A stretch of 10,550 nucleotides of DNA from an uncultured Prevotellaceae bacterium. Its GTDB lineage: Bacteria > Bacteroidota > Bacteroidia > Bacteroidales > Bacteroidaceae. The translations under genes were made by a program, and so were the position numbers. The stretch is taken from the NCBI GenBank assembly GCA_947306605.1, contig CAMZHB010000031.1, positions 1 through 10,550 on the forward strand, given 5' to 3'. Each line of letters starts with the position of its first letter. Within the stretch, counting starts at the first letter, position 1. Below, in pieces: positions 5,783 to 10,550 of this stretch. Below the pieces are notes generated by a model. The model worked only from the letters and a program-made list of their open reading frames with translations. It did not search any database and was not told the origin of the DNA.

Positions 5783-7354
5783 TTACTTGACAAGGTTGCC
5801 CAGGATGTCGCGGGTCAGTTCACGCGTGATGGTACGCGTGGCAGCCGAAGTGGCGTTCTTGGCCACGCGGCCGGTGGCCGACGTCTTGGACTTGGTTTTT
5901 TTGCCGGTGACGGCATCGGAGACCATGGTGCCCAGCAACGTGGCCATGGTGGCGGTGACAGCCGTGACCACGGCTTTGATAATCTTGGAGATGAGGCCTT
6001 TTTTCTTCTTGCCTCCCGACTTTTCGGCCTTGGCGTCTTCTTTCAACTCCTCGGCTTCCTGTTCGGCGGCCAATGTCTCGGCCATGAGCACCTCGAAGGC
6101 GCTCTCGCGGTCGATGGGCTTGTCGTATTTGCCGTAGACACGCGACTGACGGATGATATCGCCGCGCTGGCCCTCGGTGATGGCGCCTATCTGACTGAGC
6201 GGGAAGAGGATTTTTGCCCGTTCCACCACGCTGGGAGCACCCTTTGGGTCGAGGAAGGACACGAGTGCCTCGCCCGTTTCGAGATTCATGATGGCCTCGT
6301 CGGTCTTGAACTCGGGATTGGGGCGGAACGTGTCGGCCGCAGTCTTCACGGCGCGCTGGTCCTTCGGGGTATAGGCGCGCAGGGCGTGCTGCACGCGGTT
6401 GCCGAGCTGGCCCAGAATGTTCTCGGGAATGTCCGACGGGCTCTGGGTGACGAAGTAGATGCCCACGCCCTTGCTTCGGATGAGGCGGATGACCTGTTCA
6501 ATCTTGTCGGTCAGAGCCTTCGAGGTGTCTTCGAAGAGCATGTGAGCCTCGTCGAAGAAGAAGATGAGTTTGGGCAACTCCATGTCGCCCACTTCGGGCA
6601 ACTGCGAATAGAGGTCGGAGAGCAACCACAGCAGGAAGGTGGAGTAGAGCTTCGGCTGCATCATCAGCTTGTCGGCGGCCAGCACGCTCATCACGCCCTT
6701 GCCGCCTTCGGTCTGGAGCAGGTCGTGGATGTCGAAGGCCGGCTCGCCGAAGAAGAGGTTGGCACCCTGGTTTTCGAGAGCCAGGAGGGCACGCTGGATG
6801 GCACCGACCGTGGCGGGCGAGATGTTGCCGTAGGTGGTGGTGTACTGCTTGGCGTTTTTCGACACGAAATCGAGCATGGCGCGCAGGTCCTTGATGTCAA
6901 GGAGCAATAGTCCGCGCTCGTCGGCGATGCGGAACACGATGTTGAGCACACCGTCCTGCGTTTCGTTCAGACCGAGCAGGCGCGAGAGCAGTTGCGGGCC
7001 CATCTTCGAGATAGTGGCGCGCATGGGGTGGCCCTGCTCGCCGAAGACGTCGTAGAAGCGCACGGGGCAGCTCTGGAATTTCGGGTCTTCAAGCCCGAAC
7101 TCGGGCAGGCGTTTCTCGATGAACGACGACATCTTGCCGACCTGGCTGATGCCGGAGAGGTCGCCCTTCATGTCGGCCATGAAACACGGTACGCCGGCCT
7201 GGCAGAAGCTCTCGGCGATGACTTGCAGGGTGACGGTCTTACCCGTACCCGTGGCACCGGCGACGAGACCGTGGCGGTTGGCCATCTTGCCGATGATGCT
7301 CAGCGGCCCATTGGCGCAATGGGCAATGTAGAATCCTTTTTCGTTATCGTACAT
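5783..7354 (-). CDS. DUF853 / HerA-like (YjgR family) P-loop ATPase
   Basis: A 523-residue ATPase of the HerA/FtsK superfamily, DUF853 group (E. coli YjgR), near the family's usual length. Walker A is GATGTGKT (33-40), preceded by MANRHGLVA. DMKGDLSGIS (61-70) is a hallmark of the family, Walker B is LIFFFDEAH (263-271), and a sensor-like FVTQSPSDIPENILGQLGNR lies at 301-320. QSRVYGKYDKPIDRESAFE (403-421) marks the end of the core. A charged linker (EQEAEELKEDAKAEKSGGKKKK, about 431-452) leads to a hydrophobic, Thr/Ala-rich segment (about 455-485) and a basic tail. Relatives such as HerA are DNA-translocating motors, but the DUF853 group has no firmly established role that I know of, so DNA pumping is inference. 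The gene is alone on its strand, flanked by a divergent promoter region and a convergent terminator. Confidence 0.9.
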   Translation of the reverse strand: MYDNEKGFYIAHCANGPLSIIGKMANRHGLVAGATGTGKTVTLQVIAESFCQAGVPCFMADMKGDLSGISQVGKMSSFIEKRLPEFGLEDPKFQSCPVRFYDVFGEQGHPMRATISKMGPQLLSRLLGLNETQDGVLNIVFRIADERGLLLLDIKDLRAMLDFVSKNAKQYTTTYGNISPATVGAIQRALLALENQGANLFFGEPAFDIHDLLQTEGGKGVMSVLAADKLMMQPKLYSTFLLWLLSDLYSQLPEVGDMELPKLIFFFDEAHMLFEDTSKALTDKIEQVIRLIRSKGVGIYFVTQSPSDIPENILGQLGNRVQHALRAYTPKDQRAVKTAADTFRPNPEFKTDEAIMNLETGEALVSFLDPKGAPSVVERAKILFPLSQIGAITEGQRGDIIRQSRVYGKYDKPIDRESAFEVLMAETLAAEQEAEELKEDAKAEKSGGKKKKGLISKIIKAVVTAVTATMATLLGTMVSDAVTGKKTKSKTSATGRVAKNATSAATRTITRELTRDILGNLVK

Positions 7355-7389
7355 AATCGTTCGGAATGTAGTGTAAAACTTTTCAGGTA

Positions 7390-7421
7390 CAATATTACGC
7401 CAAATTTATGAATAATCAAAA
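7390..7421 (-). promoter_or_regulatory. Candidate promoter of the DUF853 gene
   Basis: On the minus strand TTTTG (7417-7421) is followed after exactly 19 bases by TAATATTG (7390-7397), one base off TAnnTTTG. Spacing and sequence fit the Bacteroidales -33/-7 promoter well. Transcription would start near 7385, leaving a leader of about 30 bases. Confidence 0.6.
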
Positions 7422-7453
7422 TTTTCAGTCGTAAAAATACGTGTCGCACCGCA

Positions 7454-7550
7454 GAGACGCCGTCTTGGAAAACACAAACGCCTTTTCGGGCGCGCAAGGT
7501 CCGATGTGTTTTTTCCTAGATGCGGTATGGAATTTTCTATATGCGTTTTC
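7454..7550. repeat. Degenerate array of ~21-bp units in the DUF853/murQ divergent gap
   Basis: Units related to those at 3055 and 5707 are GAGACGCCGTCTT (7454-7466), CAAACGCCTTTTC (7475-7487), TAGATGCGGTATG (7517-7529) and TATATGCGTTTTC (7538-7550). Their starts fall at steps of 21, 42 and 21 bases, so a decayed unit fits in the middle near 7496. The array lies between the two divergent promoters and includes no plausible gene. Confidence 0.55.
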
Positions 7551-7593
7551 GTTTTTAGCCTGCGCATGTGATGATTGGTCACGGTGTTTTTTG

Positions 7594-7601
7594 TAATTTT
7601 G
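7594..7601 (+). promoter_or_regulatory. -7 box of murQ
   Basis: TAATTTTG matches TAnnTTTG exactly. A TTG at 7575-7577 lies 16 bases upstream, short of the usual 19-21 for a -33 element. The predicted start of transcription (about 7606-7609) leaves a leader of roughly 7-16 bases depending on which of the two in-frame ATGs (7616 or 7622) is used. Confidence 0.62.
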
Positions 7602-7615
7602 CCGTGTGAAATCGA

Positions 7616-8437
7616 ATGGCAATGGAAACGTTTGAGAAAATCACGGAGCAAGCTTCGCTCTACGACCATCTGGAAGACATGTCGGTGGGTGAACTGCTGA
7701 CGCATATTAACGAAGAAGACCGCAAGGTGGCTCTCGCCGTGGAGCGTGTCATCCCTCAGGTGGAACGCCTGGTGACCCTCCTCATACCGCGCATGCGGCA
7801 GGGCGGTCGCCTGTTCTATATCGGTGCCGGCACGAGCGGCCGCCTCGGTGTGCTCGATGCTTCGGAAATTCCGCCTACCTACGGCATGCCCCCCTCCATG
7901 GTGGTGGGCATCATCGCGGGCGGCGAATCGGCCCTGAGGAACTCCGTTGAAGATGCCGAGGACAACGAGCGGAAGGGATGGGAAGACCTCATGGAACGCA
8001 ACATCAACCATCTGGATTCCGTCGTGGGCATTGCCGCATCGGGCACCACGCCCTATGTCGTCGGCGCCCTGCGCGAAGCCCGCGCACACCACATACTGAC
8101 GGCGTGTATCACCAGCAACCCGGGCGCGCCGATAACGAAAGAGGCCGACGTGCCCATCGAAATAGTCGTCGGCCCGGAATTTGTCACCGGCAGTTCACGC
8201 ATGAAGTCGGGAACGGGGCAAAAGATGATTCTCAACATGATCAGCACGGCCCTCATGATAAAGCTGGGCCGCGTGAAGGGCAACAAGATGGTGAACATGC
8301 AGCTCACCAACCAGAAACTCATTGACCGCGGCACCCGCATGCTCGTCGAAGAACTCGGCCTGGGCTATGGGCAGGCCAAACAGCTGCTCCTGCTCCACGG
8401 TTCGGTGGAGGCCGCCTTGAAAGCCATGCAAAAGTAA
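7616..8437 (+). CDS. murQ: N-acetylmuramic acid 6-phosphate etherase
   Basis: MurQ cleaves the lactyl ether of MurNAc-6-phosphate to give GlcNAc-6-phosphate and D-lactate, a cytoplasmic step in recycling or scavenging peptidoglycan. The 273-residue protein has the SIS-domain sugar-phosphate motif IGAGTSGRLGVLDASEIPPT (69-88) with Glu84, and GGESALRNSVEDAEDNE (102-118) with Glu115; these align with the two catalytic glutamates of E. coli MurQ (83 and 114). IAASGTTPYVVGAL (139-152) and TGSSRMKSGTGQKMILNM (191-208) are further family blocks. It is about 25 residues shorter at the C-terminus than E. coli MurQ. ATG codons at 7616 and 7622 are both possible; the outer one is given. No kinase or anhydro-sugar gene is adjacent; the downstream gene is a transporter 13 bases away and probably co-transcribed. 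Confidence 0.95.
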   Translation: MAMETFEKITEQASLYDHLEDMSVGELLTHINEEDRKVALAVERVIPQVERLVTLLIPRMRQGGRLFYIGAGTSGRLGVLDASEIPPTYGMPPSMVVGIIAGGESALRNSVEDAEDNERKGWEDLMERNINHLDSVVGIAASGTTPYVVGALREARAHHILTACITSNPGAPITKEADVPIEIVVGPEFVTGSSRMKSGTGQKMILNMISTALMIKLGRVKGNKMVNMQLTNQKLIDRGTRMLVEELGLGYGQAKQLLLLHGSVEAALKAMQK

Positions 8438-8450
8438 CCGCCGGAATGCA

Positions 8451-9377
8451 GTGAAACGTCTTTGTCGCTATATTTCGGACTACATGGGTGTGTTGGTGTT
8501 GCTGACAGCTGTACTGGCATTGGCTTTTCCTTCCGTTTTACGCCCCGTACCGACCATCGTCATCAACTATCTGTTGGGCGCAGTGATGTTCGGGATGGGT
8601 TTGACGCTCAATCTGTCGGATTTCCGTATCGTATTCAGCCGTCCCCGGGACGTCATCATTGCCTGCATAGCCCAGTTTAGCATCATGCCTTTGCTCGCAT
8701 GGACTCTGGCCCGGCTGTTCTCACTCGACGACGCTCTGGCATTGGGCGTGATATTGGTAGGCTGCTGTCCCGGCGGCACGGCGTCCAATCTGATGACTTA
8801 TTTGTCGAAAGGCGACTTGGCCCTGTCGGTGGGCGTGACGGGCGTATCGACGCTGCTGGCTCCACTGATGACGCCGTGGCTGACATGGCTGTTGGCCGGC
8901 GAAAGGGTGCACGTGGACGTGATGAGTATGTTCCTGAGCATTGTATGGGTTGTCATTCTGCCCATCGTGGTGGGCTTTACGGTTAAACGCCTGTGCCCCG
9001 AATTTACCCGTAAAGCCGTGGACTACCTGCCGGCCTTCTCGTCGCTGGCCATAGCCTCCATCGTGGCCATCATCATTTCGGCCAATGCCGGCAAACTGTT
9101 GCTCGGCGGTGTGACGATAATTGCAGTTGTCATGCTTCACAACCTCACCGGCCTGGGATTGGGCTACATGTTAAGTCTCTTGCTGAAACTGCCGCTTGCC
9201 AAACGCAAGGCCATCGCCATTGAGGTGGGTATGCAGAATTCCGGTCTTGCCAGTAGCCTGGCCGCGGTTCACTTTGCTGCCTATCCCATGGCTACTATTC
9301 CCAGCGCCATCTTCAGTGTATGGCACAACATCTCAGGTGCACTTGTCGCCAAATATTTTTCACGGAAGACGGCCTGA
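8451..9377 (+). CDS. Bile acid:sodium symporter (BASS) family transporter
   Basis: A 308-residue, strongly hydrophobic inner-membrane protein with about nine or ten predicted helices. Family motifs are FGMGLTLNLSDF (47-58), GCCPGGTASNLMTYLSKGDL (104-123, the crossover region with the sodium-site Asn113), and AIEVGMQNSGLASSLA (256-271), whose Glu258 and Gln262 correspond to sodium ligands in bacterial ASBT structures. Bacterial members move organic anions with sodium, and pantoate is one reported substrate; the substrate here is unknown. Translation starts at GTG 8451: the first in-frame ATG is at codon 12, inside the first conserved segment (SDYMGVLVLL), so GTG is favoured. A two-codon frame ATG CAG TGA (8446-8454) overlaps this start. 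It follows murQ by 13 bases and ends 7 bases from the convergent mannosidase gene. Confidence 0.9.
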   Translation: MKRLCRYISDYMGVLVLLTAVLALAFPSVLRPVPTIVINYLLGAVMFGMGLTLNLSDFRIVFSRPRDVIIACIAQFSIMPLLAWTLARLFSLDDALALGVILVGCCPGGTASNLMTYLSKGDLALSVGVTGVSTLLAPLMTPWLTWLLAGERVHVDVMSMFLSIVWVVILPIVVGFTVKRLCPEFTRKAVDYLPAFSSLAIASIVAIIISANAGKLLLGGVTIIAVVMLHNLTGLGLGYMLSLLLKLPLAKRKAIAIEVGMQNSGLASSLAAVHFAAYPMATIPSAIFSVWHNISGALVAKYFSRKTA

Positions 9378-9384
9378 CTTGAAA

Positions 9385-10550
9385 TCACTGGAATCCTGGT
9401 GCAATGTCGGTCGTGCGCGTGGCCCAGCGTTTGTTGGGCCGTGTGGACATGACGAAGTGGAGGGCACAGCCGTCCTTAAGCATCTCCCAAGTGAGGTAGG
9501 ACTTGGTGTAGGGCTTCCCATTGACCAATACTTTGTCTATATAAAGTGCCTCGGGTGACCAGTTTGCTGTGGTAACGCGTATCTGCTTGCCATTGCTCAG
9601 CTTGGTGGTGATGGCAGGCAGTGCAGGCGAACCAATGTTGTAGATGTTGCTCGAGGGACACACGGGGTAGAATCCCATGCAGTTGAAAATGTACCAGGCA
9701 GACATCTGTCCGCAGTCGTCGTTACCGCAGAGCGAGCCGGGTTGATTACCATAGAACTTGTCGATGACGGTGCGCACCCATTTTTGGCATTGCCACCCTT
9801 CGCCGAGGTAATTGTAAAGATAAGCCACGTGGTGACACGGTTCGTTGCCGTGCCAGTAAGCTCCAATACGTCCCTGAATGTCGTGGGCACCGGGGATGTC
9901 GTCGGGCAGTTCGTGTTGGAACAGCGAGTCGAGCCGTTGCTTGAACACTTTGCGTCCCATGAGATTCATCAGGCCTTTCACATCCTGAGGCACGGTCCAA
10001 TGGTACTGCACGGTGAATCCTTCGGTGATGTCGCCCCAACCGTTGTCTGACCCCGGCCCTTCGTAAGCCAGCGGTGAGAACGGTGTGCGCCACCGGCCGT
10101 GTGAATCTTTGCCTCGCATGTATTTGGTTTGCGGGTCAAAGAGGTTGCGGTAGTTCATGGCACGGTGCATGAAGTATTCGTAGTCTTGCTGCCGGCCCAG
10201 TTTGCGTGCAGCTTGGGCAATGGCATAATCGTCATAGGCATATTCGAGCGTCTTCGACACAGACTCGTTTTCTTTGTCATAGGGTACATAGCCCAGCTCG
10301 CTGTATTCGGGCAAGCAGTCGTAATGGTCGTTCATGGCCGTTTGCTTCATAGCCTCGAAGGCACGTTGGTGGTCGAAGCCCTTCACGTCTTTCACAATCA
10401 TATCAGCCAGCACCGACGCGGCGTGATAACCGATCATGCACCAGGTTTCGTTGCTGCCGAAAGCCCAATAGGGAAGCATGTGTTCCACGCTCTTGTCGTA
10501 ATGGGCAAGCAGCGAATTGGCCACATCGCCCTGCAGGTCCTGATGTACCA
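9385..10550 (-). CDS. GH92 alpha-mannosidase, C-terminal part (start beyond window)
   Basis: The reading frame is open through the right edge, giving about 387 residues of the C-terminal part of a protein that is usually 700-780 long. The frame continues upstream of the GTG at 10524 (VHQDLQGD precedes it), so that codon is internal. GH92 landmarks are NETWCMIGYH (about 10419-10448), SVSKTLEYAYDD (10228-10263), WGDITEGFTVQYHWTVPQD (9982-10038), GNEPCHH (9829-9849) and GNDDCGQMSAW (9694-9726), whose acidic residues belong to the calcium-dependent inverting active site, then GFYPVCPSSNIYNIGSPALP. The family removes alpha-linked mannose from N-glycans and yeast mannan, usually exported to the periplasm or surface; signal peptide not visible here. 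It is convergent with the BASS gene with only 7 bases between stops. Exact linkage specificity cannot be read. Confidence 0.93.
   Translation of the reverse strand, partial: VHQDLQGDVANSLLAHYDKSVEHMLPYWAFGSNETWCMIGYHAASVLADMIVKDVKGFDHQRAFEAMKQTAMNDHYDCLPEYSELGYVPYDKENESVSKTLEYAYDDYAIAQAARKLGRQQDYEYFMHRAMNYRNLFDPQTKYMRGKDSHGRWRTPFSPLAYEGPGSDNGWGDITEGFTVQYHWTVPQDVKGLMNLMGRKVFKQRLDSLFQHELPDDIPGAHDIQGRIGAYWHGNEPCHHVAYLYNYLGEGWQCQKWVRTVIDKFYGNQPGSLCGNDDCGQMSAWYIFNCMGFYPVCPSSNIYNIGSPALPAITTKLSNGKQIRVTTANWSPEALYIDKVLVNGKPYTKSYLTWEMLKDGCALHFVMSTRPNKRWATRTTDIAPGFQ

Noticed and set aside
5726..6910. A 394-codon plus-strand open frame opposite the DUF853 gene
   Set aside because: It is antisense to the Walker A/B ATPase, with a Gly/His/Leu-rich composition typical of a shadow frame, and its start lies inside the repeat array.
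7406..8092. A 228-codon minus-strand open frame spanning the murQ promoter and 5' half of murQ
   Set aside because: It crosses an intergenic repeat array and lies antisense to the conserved MurQ SIS domain.
9422..9440. GGCCCA/TGGGCC hairpin as terminator of the BASS gene
   Set aside because: The stem is only 6 bp, no T run follows on either strand, and it lies within well-conserved frame of the mannosidase gene.
10522..10524. GTG at 10524 as the start of the mannosidase gene
   Set aside because: The frame stays open to the window edge and the visible protein covers only the C-terminal part of the GH92 domain, so this codon is an internal valine.

Overview
The window reads as chromosomal DNA from a Bacteroidales bacterium, most likely a gut or oral Bacteroides/Prevotella relative. 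The evidence is: (i) two exact TAnnTTTG-type -7 boxes and one near match close to gene starts, with no convincing Shine-Dalgarno sequences; (ii) a degenerate second EF-G of the Bacteroides EF-G2 type; (iii) a GH92 alpha-mannosidase; (iv) an ECF sigma factor of the kind abundant in this order. Genus is not decidable by eye. Coding DNA is fairly GC-rich, while the gaps between genes are AT-rich. I see no tRNA, rRNA, insertion sequence, phage gene or CRISPR array.

Layout, left to right. (1) 1-454, minus: N-terminal 151 codons of an ECF sigma factor that runs off the left edge and lacks an entry of its own in a simple ATG-to-stop scan. (2) 670-2826, minus: EF-G paralogue (fusA2/EF-G2 type) with a strong intrinsic terminator at 602-637. 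(3) 2827-3226: a 400-base divergent gap with promoters at both ends and a degenerate array of about 21-base repeats. (4) 3227-4429 and 4433-5665, plus: a two-gene operon of an HI0933/YhiN/BaiN flavoprotein (the family of the rRNA dihydrouridine synthase RdsA) and a membrane-anchored transglutaminase-like protein. (5) 5666-5782: a convergent gap with a long hairpin terminator merged with three 21-base repeat units. (6) 5783-7354, minus: a DUF853/HerA-like (YjgR family) ATPase. (7) 7355-7615: a divergent gap with two promoters and another degenerate repeat array. (8) 7616-8437 and 8451-9377, plus: murQ (MurNAc-6-phosphate etherase) and a bile-acid:sodium-symporter-family transporter, probably one operon. 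(9) 9385-10550, minus: the C-terminal part of a GH92 alpha-mannosidase, cut by the right edge and facing the symporter tail to tail with 7 bases between them.

The genes are mostly housekeeping and nutrient-scavenging functions and do not form one obvious pathway. MurQ recycles or scavenges amino sugar from peptidoglycan, GH92 trims mannose from glycans, and EF-G2 (from work on Bacteroides) supports translation during carbon limitation, so a theme of life on host or microbial glycans is plausible but inferred.

The two most interesting observations are the loss of nearly all GTPase signature residues in the EF-G paralogue, and an intergenic repeat family with a 13-base near-palindromic core (consensus GAAAYGCCGTTTC) spaced at 21 bases, about two helical turns. 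A clean 44-base repeat of it (42 of 44 identical) occurs in two separate gaps, degenerate arrays in two gaps, and related arms in both terminators. I did not find an obvious new defence or mobile system.
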